Source: Erythrophleum ivorense
Lineage: Eukaryota; Streptophyta; Magnoliopsida; Fabales; Fabaceae
Assembly (NCBI GenBank): GCA_026724425.1
Contig: JAIUCV010000283.1
Location: 310,001 to 374,000, forward strand
Length of the DNA: 64,000 bases
Direction: 5' to 3'
Within the stretch, counting starts at the first letter, position 1, and the number at the start of each line of letters is the position of its first letter. The position numbers and the translations under genes were made by a program. Shown in pieces: positions 1 through 11,700 of this stretch. The notes beneath the pieces were generated by a model. It did not search any database and had not been told where the DNA came from. It saw nothing but the letters and a program-made list of their open reading frames with translations.

Positions 1-72
1 TCCTCAAGCTTCTTCTTCTTCTTTCATTTTTTTTTTCTTCCTTTTTTTTTGCTTTTCTCACAAGCATTGACA

Positions 73-804
73 ATGTCAAAGACTAGAGTCATAGCTTCAA
101 TGGAGTTTCAATCGACGGTGGTAGCCACCGTTGATTGCCAGAAACAAGTCCAATCATGGCGTCTCCTCCGCTCAATCATTAAGCTTCTCATCCCAACTTG
201 CAACTCCACATTAGTCCAAGAACTCGAACAAGAAAAACCTAACTTGGGAGGCAAGAACATTTACAACGACATCAAATCACGCACTTCCTCTTTTCGTTCC
301 TCCTCTTCTCTTTCTTCATCCACAGTCACAGGAACAATCTTCGGATACCGTAAAGGAAAGATCAACTTCTGCATCCAAACACCAAGAAAATCGGAAAACC
401 TCGATCTTCTTCTCGAGCTAGCCGTTCCAACAACGGTCTTAGCTCGGGAAATGAGAGGAGGAGCGTTGCGTATAGTCTTGGAACGCAACAGCGAAAAAGA
501 AGAGTCCGTTTCGAAGACACCGTTTTGGAGTATGTATTGTAACGGAAAAAGAGTTGGCTATGCGAGAAAACGCCGTCCGTCGAAGGATGACATGTCAGCG
601 TTGACCGCTCTGAGTAAGCTTGTGGTCGGAGCTGGAGTTGTGACCGGTAAAGAACTTGGCCGGTCCGATGATGAATTGATGTATTTGAGAGCTAGTTTCA
701 GAAGAGTTTGTGGTTCGAAAGAATCTGAATCTTTTCATCTGATTGATCCAGCTGGGAATATCGGACAAGAACTCAGTATCTTCTTCGTTCCATCATCCGT
801 CTGA
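73..804 (+). CDS. DUF617 / MIZU-KUSSEI1-like protein, intact copy
   Basis: This single-exon gene encodes 243 residues. The DUF617 (PF04759) domain fills about residues 75-243, with the family pattern GTIFGYRKGKINFCIQ, a leucine-rich LLLELAVPT segment, a REMRGGALRIVLE stretch and a C-terminal SFHLIDPAGNIGQELSIF motif. MIZ1 of this family is needed for root hydrotropism in Arabidopsis; most paralogues have no known biochemical role. The ATG at 73 was chosen because it is the first methionine in frame and is preceded by a CT-rich leader like that of a plant 5' UTR. A second in-frame ATG lies at 100. The window begins inside the leader, so the promoter is not visible. A damaged duplicate lies at 38.4 kb. 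Family assignment is confident; function is inferred only from the family. Confidence 0.9.
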   Translation: MSKTRVIASMEFQSTVVATVDCQKQVQSWRLLRSIIKLLIPTCNSTLVQELEQEKPNLGGKNIYNDIKSRTSSFRSSSSLSSSTVTGTIFGYRKGKINFCIQTPRKSENLDLLLELAVPTTVLAREMRGGALRIVLERNSEKEESVSKTPFWSMYCNGKRVGYARKRRPSKDDMSALTALSKLVVGAGVVTGKELGRSDDELMYLRASFRRVCGSKESESFHLIDPAGNIGQELSIFFVPSSV

Positions 805-1260
805 TTCAATTTCCGGTGAAGATGATGGTTGTACATAACTGTTCTGTTTTCTTTCTTTTTTAAGCTTCTTTCCTTTTTTTTTCTTTTGTCGTGAAAATAG
901 AACTGGTTTTTTTAGTCGTGCTTAAAAGCTTTTGGCTTTAGCTCTGGCTTTGTATGTAATCTACATACTAGTTCGAATTTTCATTGTTCATCTTTTTGGA
1001 CTATCATTTCTTTATTACATAAATAATGGTTTTACTTAAAAAAAAAAAAAAAATCTAAAGACAAAAATGAGAGCAACTTGACAAATTAAAATAGCTAGAT
1101 AAAGTACAAATGTTCCGTGTATTTATTATTTGAATTAGAATATAAAAATTTTAAAATTGCAAAATATGTTATGCCAGTGAACTCAAACCATATGCAAGAT
1201 TGCAATATTATTAATATATATGATCATTACGATTAAAAGAAAAAAAAATAAAAGTAAAAA
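805..1260. other. Intergenic between DUF617 and the NYN gene
   Basis: The 3' flank of DUF617 is T-rich and then AT-rich. An A tract lies near 1038-1053. A block near 1165-1240 (beginning TTATGCCAGTGAACTC) recurs in slightly altered form at 42420-42475, beyond the third NYN copy, so it belongs to the duplicated unit. No gene is seen. Confidence 0.6.
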
Positions 1261-1342
1261 AACGTGGCAGGCCTGATAAGGCCCATTTATGGATCTGTAA
1301 GATCTAACCTGAGTCTCCCCTAAATCCCTGATGCTATAAAAA
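1261..1342 (+). promoter_or_regulatory. Promoter region of NYN gene 1
   Basis: A 24-bp block at 1261-1284, containing GGCCTGATAAGGCCC, is repeated with one mismatch at 39423-39446 upstream of the second NYN gene. It holds a GATAAG (I-box-like) core and a GGCCC half-site. A TATA-like TATAAAAA follows at 1335-1342. The conserved block between otherwise diverged copies suggests a promoter element; its function is inferred. Confidence 0.55.
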
Positions 1343-1483
1343 TCCACCCTTGCCGCAGATCTAACCTAAATTGTTTTTTCTTTCTTCTCTAAATCTTCCG
1401 TTTCTTCTCGATCTCCAGACTCTCTCTCTCTCTCGTTCGTTGGTTGGCTTGATCCTCTACTGTGTGTTCGTCTCTTTCTCCAG

Positions 1484-1651
1484 GTACTAGCTTTTTGCTC
1501 TAAACAAAACTTCCCAAAATTCTTAACTTCTCTTCGGAATTTTTCAATCTGGGTTTAGCTAATTTTTCTAGGTTCTTTTCTACTCAGATTCAGTGATTTT
1601 TATTTGTAATTTTGATCATTGATCTTTGAAGGGTCGTGACATCTTGTGCAG
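1484..1651 (+). other. 5' UTR intron of NYN gene 1
   Basis: A donor CAG|GTACTA at 1483/1484 and an acceptor TTGTGCAG at 1651 bracket a T-rich 168-bp stretch. It lies between a CT-rich leader and the start codon at 1670, which is a common arrangement for plant leader introns. There is no transcript evidence. Confidence 0.5.
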
Positions 1652-1669
1652 GTTTCAACAACTCTCACC

Positions 1670-2508
1670 ATGTTTTGCGCCTCTCGATTGAGTATGGAGG
1701 AAATACGTGAAACATTCGCGGGTAAGATATCTGTCTATCGCTTGCTCGAAATTGTTTGTCTATATTTATATATATATTTGGATTAGATTTCATCTGAAAC
1801 TCATTATACTCCGGATCAATTTAATTTTTTTCTTTAGATGCTGAAACAGTCGTGTACTGGGACGTGGAGGATTTCCCAGTGACCGATGCTGTTACATTCA
1901 ATGAGAATATCAGAACAGCGCTTGGTAATGTCGGTTATCGTGGTAACGTGTCAATTAGGGCTTATTATGGTGGTGACAACAAACCATCGCGGTCGGATGA
2001 GATTGCCGGGATCACCTTTGTATCCAGAGGTGCTTATTTCTCTGCAACAATTATTGGACATGTCATCATTGATTAATTTGCATTTACATATATTTCAGCC
2101 TCAAAACGTGGTAGAATGCATAGCATGTTACTGGACATGCATTTGTTGGCACTGGACAATCTTAGTTGTGCTCCAACAAACTTGATGGCAATCACAAAAG
2201 ACTTGACGTGGGATGAGGATGAAGAAGAAACTCAGTTCGCCACTCGTCTTATGCTTTTGAATTCCGAGTGCTACAATGTTCTCTTGGTAGTGGATGATGA
2301 CCTCGAAGGTCGACTAACAAAGATGCCTCATAGCTTGAAGTACACTGCCTGGTGCTGGGAAGACATATCTGTTTATAGACCATCATATCCTACTCGTCCT
2401 ATACACCATTCCATTGTCGAGAGTTTTCGACGACAACCACCACCGAAAATGTACATGTACGAAGAGGAAGATCCCTGTCCAGATCCCTGTCCTCGCTGTG
2501 GAAAATAA
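1670..2508 (+). CDS. NYN-domain putative endoribonuclease, gene 1 (3 exons)
   Basis: The exons are 1670-1721, 1838-2029 and 2099-2508. All junctions are GT-AG and the phases match (1 and 1), giving 217 residues. The N-terminal VVYWDVEDF motif, the central ALDN...LMAITKDL segment and the strand YNVLLVVDDD fit the NYN (PIN-like) nuclease fold of the plant family annotated 'putative endonuclease or glycosyl hydrolase', related to limkain-b1/MARF1. The acidic residues in WD and KD sit where the metal-binding aspartates are expected. The protein ends in an acidic, cysteine-bearing tail, EEDPCPDPCPRCGK. These proteins are thought to cut RNA, but no substrate is known for this branch. A paralogue (39.5 kb) and a truncated copy (41.8 kb) lie downstream. 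The structure is inferred from frame continuity. Confidence 0.82.
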
Positions 2509-2689
2509 TCCTTGGTTGTGGGCTGGACAAATAACGTTTCTCTTTTGAAATGATTTTCCCTTTTACCCTCTCAGTTGTTAAAAGATTTCATATTATGATG
2601 TAATCAAATCTGTGTCTCCATCATCTTTTCATTGTTAGCATACATTGTACCTGAAGAAATTAGAATCAGAGCTGTATTTCTTTTCCTTC

Positions 2690-2830
2690 TCCAAACGTAT
2701 CAAAAGTCAGTTCCTAGTGGAGCTTAACAGAATAGTATATATTTTTTTCTAGCAAAACTACAATAATAACCATAGAGCCAGTTCCAATGTCAAATATTAG
2801 CATGTGCATAGAACGTAAGGAGAATCTACC
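2690..2830 (+). repeat. NYN 3' flank block, copy 1 of 3
   Basis: This sequence ends in AGCCAGTTCCAATGTCAAAT. Related blocks occur at 18941-19170 and 42296-42420. Two copies lie just 3' of NYN coding sequence; the copy at 18.9 kb has none beside it. It marks the duplicated unit. Positions 2830-3113 hold no gene. Confidence 0.65.
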
Positions 2831-3113
2831 ATTTACCAAAAGCTACCCAGAGCCATTCCATTATATCCCCGAGTTTCTGTCGACATGAATAAAGGATTGA
2901 TTGATGGGTTAGCATCTGGAACTTGCAAGAAACCATTCTGATAGTGTGATGCTGTTAGTTAGAGATATATTACCTGGCTGGAAAGTTTCTTTTCTCTCAA
3001 TATTAAATACGTGGTTGCAAGCAGTAACAGATTCCATGACATAACAACAAACAGGAAGGGGAAGGTAACAATTCTGAATACACTCTACTATCGTTTTTTA
3101 GTAATATAATATA

Positions 3114-4395
3114 CTAGGGTTGGACCCGCGCCCTGCACGGGATGATGATTTCTAAATTTATATTTTTATTAAAAAATTGTCTATTTAACTATCTCAAATT
3201 TTTTTGCGACGGATTTATTGGTTTTTATCTTTGTTTGTGGTCTATAAATTAAACATCTTAACGATTTTTTAAAAAAGTAAATAACTTAAAGCATTGACCA
3301 CATACCCGGACCATACAAAATCTGGGCTCTGTATTAAAAAAATTTAAATATTAAACTTTAAAAATTTTAACTTTTTCTATAATTTTTAGGAAAAATTATG
3401 CCCTAAAGCTTTTTTTATGAGAAATTAGGCACTAAAAAAACAATTTTATGAAAATTTAGGCTCTAAAACTAAAGAAAAAAAAAAATCAAAAAGAGCCATG
3501 TGTTGGATCCCACCTCACACGTGCTTCCAGCCGGCCTGATTGACCACATATTCAATATGATAAACTTAAGCATATATAAACCTCAAATCACTACAATATA
3601 ATAAGATAATTCAAAGAACAAAAAAACTTAAAATAAAACATTATTCTTTTCCACAAAATTATACTTCATGTATTTCATAAAATAATTTGAAATTTTATAA
3701 TATTCAAATTTGTGATAAAAAAATCTTTTAAATATTTTAACTTTTTAACCAAGTTAAACTATTTCAAATATTTTAATATCTTGATATAAATATTTTTAAC
3801 TTTTTCACTGTGAAATATTTATTATAATAAAAAATTTTTTTGGTTTAATTATATAGTTTTATCAAATAACCATATGAAACAAAATATATTTATAAATTTG
3901 GATGATTATTAAATTAATCTTCCATTTCTTATGGTTTTTTTTATCATTTTGGTCTTTTTTATAATAGTCTTTTGAACTATCACACATCTTCATTTCCAAT
4001 GTGGGACTTTGATAATATACTTATTACTTTCATCATTTTAGTAATTAATATCTGTTTTTAAAAAATCAAATTATAATTTGTGTAAAAAAATGTACATTTT
4101 TTTAGTATATGAGTAATGTGATAATTTATTTATTTTTATAAAATTTAGTCCAATCAAAAAATGAGAGAAAATTATAGTATTTAAGAAAACAATTAATTTG
4201 ATATATTGACTAAGATATGGAAAGAATTAAATGCTAAATTTTTTATAAATAATTAATATAAACTATTCTCTAATCAAACTAATGCAATGGTATATTATGT
4301 AAATAGTCTAGTAAATGTTGCCTTAAGTAAAAAAATTCTGAGAATGAACCATGTGATGACACATCAGCATGTATTCTCTTTTAATATATTAGGGA
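3114..4395 (-). mobile_element. Non-autonomous Helitron
   Basis: On the minus strand the element starts at 4395 with TCCCTAATATATTAAAAGAG, a typical crucifer Helitron 5' end. It ends at 3117-3114 with CTAG, preceded by a hairpin whose arms are CCCGTGC and GCGCGGG around AGG. Host bases are A before and T after, as expected for insertion between A and T without target duplication. The interior is AT-rich with no Rep/helicase reading frame, so it is non-autonomous. A short GC-richer piece near 3490-3545 could be captured sequence. Confidence 0.8.
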
Positions 4396-5457
4396 TTTTA
4401 CAGCTTTTATGCACTAATCAAGCTTCCCTCGAATCATGAAAGAAACATGATATATATATATATATATATATTGATATATCCATATGTATTCTGTACTGAA
4501 AAAATCAATTTATGCTCCCATAAACGTGAAGGCTAGTAGGAAACTAAGAACTATATATGGTTTTATATTTTTTTTTTTTGGGATAAATATATGGTTTTAT
4601 ATATCGTTAAAACAATGGTTCACTTAGAAACTTCTCTAATAAAAGTGTAGGCTCAGGCATAATAATAGGTAGTAGAACACGACTTTGTTTGCAAAAATTG
4701 AGAACAAAGACCGTTTACTGACTGCATCGTTTTCTCTTCTTTCTAATAACCAAACCCACACATTACAATCGCCACACTGCGAATTTTAATCTGTTTAAAT
4801 TAAATCCATTCATATCCCTTTAACTTTAATGTTCTTCACAAAAGTTAAAACCTCTACTAACCGTTAATCAAATTTCCAGAATCATAAACATCAGCACTCA
4901 ATCGATAATGAATGCACATGTGTCAACGAAATGCCAATATATATAATATATTATATATGAAAATTGAAGCATTCATTCATGCAAATACATATTCATATAG
5001 TAAAAACCATATTTCACATCGACAAGTTTTAAACTAACAATCATTCATGAATGCCTATGAACCATCGTAACTTTTAATGGATTCTTAAATCTCCAAACTA
5101 TACCCAAAACCATAACGCGTATAATCGAGAACAAATGAAAACCTAAACACTTATTCATGCAATCAATAATGATGATGTTAATTCATTCCACACTACCATA
5201 AATAAATTATAATCGATGAGAAGCCATACGTATGGATCTGTTTAGTAGATTAGATTAACAGAATTTTGGTATGTAACTAAAGGAAAAAGGTACATTTTAT
5301 TAGAGATGGTGGTTAGGAACAACTTCCTTCTATATTCATTTTTCTCTTATCATGAAAAAAAAATAATAAAAAAGATGATATTTTTTATTCATGCTCTAAT
5401 CCTACAATATTAAAATGCTCGTTTGATAAAAAAAAAAAAATGATCATTAAATAATAA
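4396..5457. other. AT-rich intergenic DNA left of Athila
   Basis: There is an (AT)n microsatellite at about 4450-4471 and several A/T tracts. No open frame or RNA gene is seen. Confidence 0.6.
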
Positions 5458-5462
5458 TTTGT

Positions 5463-6845
5463 TGATATCTCTGCATTTTACCTTCTTTTGTCATATGTTT
5501 CCTTGAAGTTTCCCTTCCTTTTAGCTCATATCTTCAGCATTTTAGTATGATTATCATGCATTGTACAAACACATAGCATGTAGAACCTGCATTTGCATAT
5601 TTCGTGCATTTGGGAGTTGCATCAGGTGTTTTGGAGCTGAAAAGGAAGAGGGATGGATCAGACCAATTGGAGGAGTGAAGGGTCGAGGCCAAACGGGATG
5701 CGAAACGGGTGAACAACCCGTTTGCCGAGGGAAAAGCTGAGCGTTGACCGAAATGGAAGAGTTGACCCGCGTTTTTAACAGACCTGAAGGAAGCTGTGCG
5801 AATTTGGAAGGAGAAATGATCAACTTAAATGAGTTGACTGAGGCTTCTACTTCCTCCTACTATTTAAGACATTAAGACCTAAAATTTTAGGCATCTTGTA
5901 ATCTCTCTTCCAAGAATAGATCTAAAAACTTCCTCTTTGAGAATTTTCTTTGTGTTCACGATTTGCTTTGGGTTTTAATCAAGTTTATTTTATTTCTTTT
6001 GCATTAATCTTATCTTAGCTTAATCTCTCTTGCTTTCACTCGCTATTCACGATTGGGTGCCCTTTCCTCTCTAGGATTTGGTGTTCTTCACATGGATAGT
6101 GAGTGAGACTTCTTGGGTCTTGAGGGATGAGGTAGATTATAAGCTATTAGGGGTCGATTTAGTGTCTAGAGGTGTTTAATCTTTACAAAAGTCCTTCTTT
6201 GCTGGGTTTGCTTAAGGCTAGACCTTGCTTGATCATCTTGGTCTTGAACCTAGACCTCTCTCACACCGAAAGTGCCTTGAAGGAGGTTGGATCGACCAGC
6301 AAAGAGGTGAGCTTGTCCTTCACACGGGAGTGGTTGTTTGGAGAGCTCATTGGACTAAGAGGGTTGTCGCATAAAGCTGGCCTCCATCGGAATCACTAAC
6401 CGAAAGTTAGCTCCTATGATTTCGAGGATGGCTTTGTGGCTTTCACCATGGAAGTGGGCTAGCCTTGTTTCATGAACCCTCTTCCTAGGACTTAGCATTC
6501 TTTGAACATCCCTAGACTTCCTTATTGATCCCTAAGACCTTATGATCGATAACCTCATCCCAGGACCTTCCTTTTACCATCAAAGTTAGTATCTTTATTC
6601 TAGTTTGTTATCTTCTGCACATTGCCTCTTGAATCGCATTCATCCTAGTTTGCATTTAAGGTTTTATTGCATTTAATCTTTAGCTTTGTTACTTGTTACA
6701 CATAAAAATCTATTGCTCTTGACTTGGTACTTTTCTTGCATTCGAAATTGGTCTCAAACTAGCTCCATTATGGATTGATCCTCAAATACCATGATGACAT
6801 GAGTGGGTATGAGTAATTGAAACCTCACGTAAAAAGCTTGTTTCA
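5463..6845 (+). repeat. Athila 5' LTR (1383 bp)
   Basis: It starts TGATATCTC directly after the TTTGT duplication and ends TTGTTTCA just before the primer-binding site. Its 5648-6845 part aligns with 16649-17847. Short open frames inside, such as 6172-6399, are not considered genes. Confidence 0.9.
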
Positions 6846-6848
6846 ATT

Positions 6849-6861
6849 TGGCGCCGTTGCC
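6849..6861 (+). other. Athila primer-binding site
   Basis: TGGCGCCGTTGCC lies three bases after the 5' LTR. It is the usual primer site of many plant Ty3/gypsy elements, taken from family knowledge as tRNA-Asp primed. Confidence 0.7.
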
Positions 6862-6944
6862 ATTTGGAGTTTTTAAGTTTGAGCATTTTTGAATTGGAAA
6901 ATCATCAAGATCAAGTTTTTAATTCTTACCTTCCATTACCATTT

Positions 6945-7050
6945 AAGTATTTGCTGTTTGGGAGCTGCTTTCTCTGTTTTGCAGGTTTAAACATCAAATA
7001 CAATTTACATATCTGCTGTTTGGGCGCTGCTTTTCTTCATTTTGCAGGTT
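6945..7050 (+). repeat. Duplicated Athila leader motif
   Basis: Two imperfect direct copies of TGCTGTTTGGGAGCTGCTTT followed by TTTTGCAGGTTTA lie between the primer-binding site and the gag start. The second contains GCGCTGC. Each ends in a splice-acceptor-like TTGCAG, which could serve a spliced leader; that is speculation. Confidence 0.5.
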
Positions 7051-7051
7051 T

Positions 7052-8767
7052 ATGCATACTAGGTCCCACGGCACAAGCAACTTACTGAGTACTAGTGATC
7101 TGCAAAGAGTTGAGCAAGACAGACGGCTTCGTAGAGCTCAAGAGCGAACTGAACAGCAGGACAGAGCTGAGCAGCAGCCTTTTGACAACGATCAGCAGTT
7201 TGACGATATGGCAGATCCACCAGGGGTACAAGCTAATCCGCAGCACGCTGGTGTACATCCGCAGCATGGAGGAAATCCAATTCACCCTCCACGCGTTGCG
7301 AGACAAATTGGAGCTGGAGATACTCCGAACTCTCACCTTAACCGCCACGGAATTACCCCACCACCGGTCCCAAACAATAACTTCGAAATCAAGACAAGCT
7401 TGATCTCTTTGGTGGAGAATTCACAATTCCATGGAATGAAGGATGAGGATCCGTTGAAGCACCTTGATAAGTTCGATAGACTATGTGCTTTGCAAAAGAT
7501 TAATGGAGTCACAGAAGATGGGTTCAAGTTGCGACTTTTCCCTTTCTCTTTGGGCGGCAAAGCACTAGCTTGGGAGACATCATTACCTGAAGGTTCGGTC
7601 ACTACTTGGGAACAATGTAAAAAAGCTTTTCTGGCTAAGTTCTTTCCAACATCAAGAACCGCAAAGTTGAGGAATGAAATCTCGGGTTTCACACAGCTGA
7701 GTAGCGAGACTTTCAGTGAGGCGTATGAGCGCTTCAAAGGATATCAGATGCAGTGTCCTCACCACGGTTTCTCAAAGGAGAATTTGCTGAATACTCTCTA
7801 CAGAGGAGTGTTACCGAAATATAGGATGTTGTTAGACACAGCCAGCAACGGTTACTTCATGGGTCAAGATGTTAATGATGGATTGCTTTTGGTTGAGAAC
7901 ATCGCCACCAGTGATGGCAACTATAATGAGGAGTATGACCGGTCTGATAGAGGGAGCTCAATTCAAGAAGAGAAGCACAAGAAGGAGATCAAAATGCTGA
8001 ATGACAAGCTTCTCAATGGTCAACAGAAGCAAGTGCACTTTGTTTGTGAGGATGATGTGGTCGAAGAGGAGGAGGAAACTCAGGTTGGGGAAGTGAGCTA
8101 CATCAACAATCAAGGTGGATACCAAAAAGGGTTCATCAACTACAAGAACAATCCTAACCTCTCTTACCGTTCTACTAATGTGGAAAACCCACAAGACCAA
8201 GTTTACCCTCCACAACAAGCCCAACCACAAGCTGGACAGCAAGTGGTCTATTACAAGAAAGGTTACCCACCTAAAACATTTGGTTCACCACAACAAGTCT
8301 CTACTCAAGGTCAGGCAGGCAGCAGTTCAGGTCAAGAGTCGGATATGAAAAGCATGCTGCAACAGATCCTTCAGGGACAAGTTACAGGGGCGAGTGACCT
8401 CCACATCAAGTTGGCTGAGATCCACAACAAAGTCGACAGTTCACACCATGAGCTAACCAGGAAAATTGAGGAACTAAACTCCAAGGTCAAGCACTTGGAG
8501 TTTCAAAGCAGCAGCAGCTCCAAGGGGATCCTTCCCGGAAAACCGATCCCCAACCCGAAGGAGTATGCGAAAGCCATAACTCTTCGAAGTGGCAGAGCTC
8601 TACCGACGCGTACTGCTCCGGTGAGTCACAACGAGGACATTGTGATTCAAGAGGGGGAGGATTCGGTTGAAGGCGACGCTGAAGTTACTACTGAGAATGA
8701 GTCGGAAGCTAAAAAGACACGAGAGACATCCAGAAACAGCAACAATGAGGACAAAAAGAGGACATAA
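7052..8767 (+). CDS. Athila gag
   Basis: This frame encodes 571 residues of capsid-type protein. Residues about 110-290 carry the retrotransposon gag core, with FHGMKDEDPLKHLDKF, AWETSLPEGSVTTWEQ and FKGYQMQCPHHGF, all typical of Athila. A Q/P-rich middle and a basic, acidic-patch C-terminus follow. The ATG at 7052 follows the leader directly. In related Athila elements gag and pol form one long frame; here a TAA at 8765-8767 ends it, and the next codon continues pol in the same frame. No CCHC zinc knuckle was found. Confidence 0.88.
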   Translation: MHTRSHGTSNLLSTSDLQRVEQDRRLRRAQERTEQQDRAEQQPFDNDQQFDDMADPPGVQANPQHAGVHPQHGGNPIHPPRVARQIGAGDTPNSHLNRHGITPPPVPNNNFEIKTSLISLVENSQFHGMKDEDPLKHLDKFDRLCALQKINGVTEDGFKLRLFPFSLGGKALAWETSLPEGSVTTWEQCKKAFLAKFFPTSRTAKLRNEISGFTQLSSETFSEAYERFKGYQMQCPHHGFSKENLLNTLYRGVLPKYRMLLDTASNGYFMGQDVNDGLLLVENIATSDGNYNEEYDRSDRGSSIQEEKHKKEIKMLNDKLLNGQQKQVHFVCEDDVVEEEEETQVGEVSYINNQGGYQKGFINYKNNPNLSYRSTNVENPQDQVYPPQQAQPQAGQQVVYYKKGYPPKTFGSPQQVSTQGQAGSSSGQESDMKSMLQQILQGQVTGASDLHIKLAEIHNKVDSSHHELTRKIEELNSKVKHLEFQSSSSSKGILPGKPIPNPKEYAKAITLRSGRALPTRTAPVSHNEDIVIQEGEDSVEGDAEVTTENESEAKKTRETSRNSNNEDKKRT

Positions 8768-11700
8768 ACTCCCTTTGTCCCTCCGCCTTACAAGCCTCCG
8801 TTGCCGTTTCCGGGTCGGTTCAAGAAACAGCTTGTGGCTAAGTATAAGGGGCTCTTTGATAAGCTGATGGACGAAATTGTGGTGAAAATGCCAATCTTGG
8901 ATGCTTTTACGCTAATACCGCCGTACCATAAGTTCTTAAAAGACGCTATCTTAGAGAGGACTAAAGAAGTGCAAGAGATGGTGGTTTTGTCGCAAGAATG
9001 CAGCGCTATAATTCAGAGCCGAGTGGTGACCAAGAAGCTAGGAGATCTAGGGAGCTTCACGCTACCTTTCTCCCTTGGACCGCTGTCCTTCAAAAATTGT
9101 TTATGCGACCTAGGAGCTAGCGTCAGCATTATGCCTCTCACGGTAGCAAAGCGCCTCGGATTTGATAAGTACAAGGACTGTCATTTCTCGCTTGTCTTAG
9201 CTGACCGTTCCGTTAGACTCCCTAAGGGAATGATAGAAGATATGCCGCTCAAGGTGGGCAACGTGATAGTCCCGACAGACTTCATAGTCTTGGAAATGGA
9301 TGAGGAGCCAAAGGACCCGTTAATACTAGGGCGACCTTTTCTAGCAACCGTTGGGGCTGTTATAGATGTGAAGCGAGGGAAGATAGAGTTGAATCTGGGC
9401 CAGGAATGCAGGCTGATCTTCAATATTAATGATGTGATGAAGCGGCCAACAATAAATGGTGAGTCGTTCTATATTGACACCATGGACCAACTAGCTGATG
9501 AGTACTTGGAGGAGTTGAGTGTGGAGGATAAACTGCAGCTAGCCTTGACCAAGGACAATGACGGATTTGGATGTCTTCAAGCCGAGAGTAAAGGTTACGC
9601 CTGGATGATGGATTCGCATCAGGCTGAGGAAAGTGAAGTCGATTTTGAAACGCTTGTTGAAAATGAGTCAGTCGGCAAACAGGATGAGAAACCGGTTGGA
9701 AACCTGTTTGCTCTCGGAGCCGCTTCGGATGAAGGATGCTTGTCGGGACAGAATGTTGAGGACGACTGGTCAGAGCTTAAGGCACCGACGGTTGAGCTGA
9801 AACCTCTTCCTAGAGGGCTCAGGTATGCATTCTTAGGCCATAACTCCACGTATCCTGTCATAGTGAATGATGCATTAACCCCTCATGAGCTTGAAACCCT
9901 CCTTGTTGAGTTGCGAAAGCACAGGAGAGCTCTTGGTTATTCGCTGGACGATATCAAGGGGCTCTCCCCTACTTTATGCACTCACAGGATTCATCTTGAG
10001 AACGAATCGAAGGGATCAATTGAGCACCAACGTAGATTGAACCCAAAACTTAAAGAAGTAGTAAAGAAAGAGGTTTTAAAGCTTCTTGATGCTGGGATTA
10101 TTTACCCGATTTCGGACAGTACTTGGGTTTCACCCGTACATTGTGTCCCGAAAAAGGGTGGTATCACAGTCATCAAGAACGAGAAAGATGAGCTGATCCC
10201 TTCTAGGGTAATAGTGGGACATAGAATGTGCATTGATTATAGGAAACTTAATGCTGCATCTAGGAAAGACCATTTCCCCCTGCCATTTATCGACCAAATG
10301 CTTGAACGTTTAGCTTGTCATCCGTTTTATTGTTTCTTGGATGGGTACAGTGGCTTTTTCCAGATCCCTATCCACCCGGATGATCAGGAGAAAACCACTT
10401 TCAGCTGTCCTTATGGGACTTTTGCTTATAGTCGTATGCCTTTTGGTTTATGTAATGCACCCGCCACTTTCCAACGTTGCATGACCTCTATATTCTCGGA
10501 TTTGATAGAGGAAACGGTCGAAGTCTTTATGGATGATTTTTCCGTATATGGCTCGTCCTTTTCCTCGTGTTTGTCTAATTTGTGCAGGGTCTTGGAGAGA
10601 TGCGAAGCGACTAATCTTGTGCTTAACTGGGAGAAATGTAACTTCATGGTGCAAGAGGGCATCGTGTTGGGGCAAAAGATCTCCGGGAGTGGTATCGAGG
10701 TCGACAAGGAAAAAGTTGAGGTTATGATGCAGTTGGGTGAACCGAGGTCGGTTAAAGACATTAGGAGTTTTTTGGGACACGCGGGTTTCTACAGGCGTTT
10801 TATTAAGGACTTCTCTAAGATTTTGAGACCGCTCACCAGACTTTTATGCAAGGAGAAGGACTTCTTGTTTGATGAGGATTGCCGCCAAGCTTTCTTGAGA
10901 ATCAAAGACGCACTTTGTAGCGCACCAATTGTCCAAGCACCGAATTGGGATTTGCCATTTGAGGTTATGTGTGATGCTTCAGATTTTGCTGTTGGTGCCG
11001 TTTTGGGTCAGCGAGTGGACAAGAAGATGAACGTTATATACTACGCCAGCAGGACACTCGATGAAGCCCAAACTCGCTATGCAACCACCGAAAAGGAGCT
11101 CCTAGCGGTTGTGTTCGCTTTTGATAAGTTTAGGAGCTATATCGTGGGATCTAAAGTGGTGGTTCATACTGACCATGCAGCTTTGAAGTACCTCTACACG
11201 AAGAAAGACGCCAAACCAAGGCTCCTCCACTGGATACTTCTCCTACAAGAGTTCGACATTGAGATTGTTGACAAGAAGGGAGCTGAAAACAGTGTGGCTG
11301 ATCACCTTTCTAGGCTACGGATAGATGAGGGTTCGCCTATCAATGATTCCTTGCCGGAAGAACAGCTGATGGCCTTGAGGGTCTTGGAAGAAGGTTTTGG
11401 GCTGAAAGAGAAGCTGAAGGAGGTTCACGCCTTGGATGATGAGAAGCTGCCTTGGTATGCTGATTTTGTGAATTACTTGGTGAGTGGGGAGATTCCCAAT
11501 GACATAAGTGGGTACCAAAAGAAGAAGTTCCTTAGGGATGTGAACCACTTTTATTGGGATGAACCTTACTTGTTTAAGAGAGGGAATGACGGTTTGTTTA
11601 GGAGGTGTATTTCCGAGGCTGAGGTTGAAGAAATTTTGTATCATTGCCATGGTTCAAGCTATGGTGGACACTTTGCTACTTTTAAGACAGCGTCAAAAGT

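Noticed and set aside
6172..6399. 75-codon frame present in both Athila LTRs (also 17174-17401)
   Set aside because: It lies within the LTR and its conservation is explained by LTR identity.
10426..10780. Overlapping minus frames of 110-111 codons within Athila pol
   Set aside because: They are shadows of the conserved RT coding sequence.
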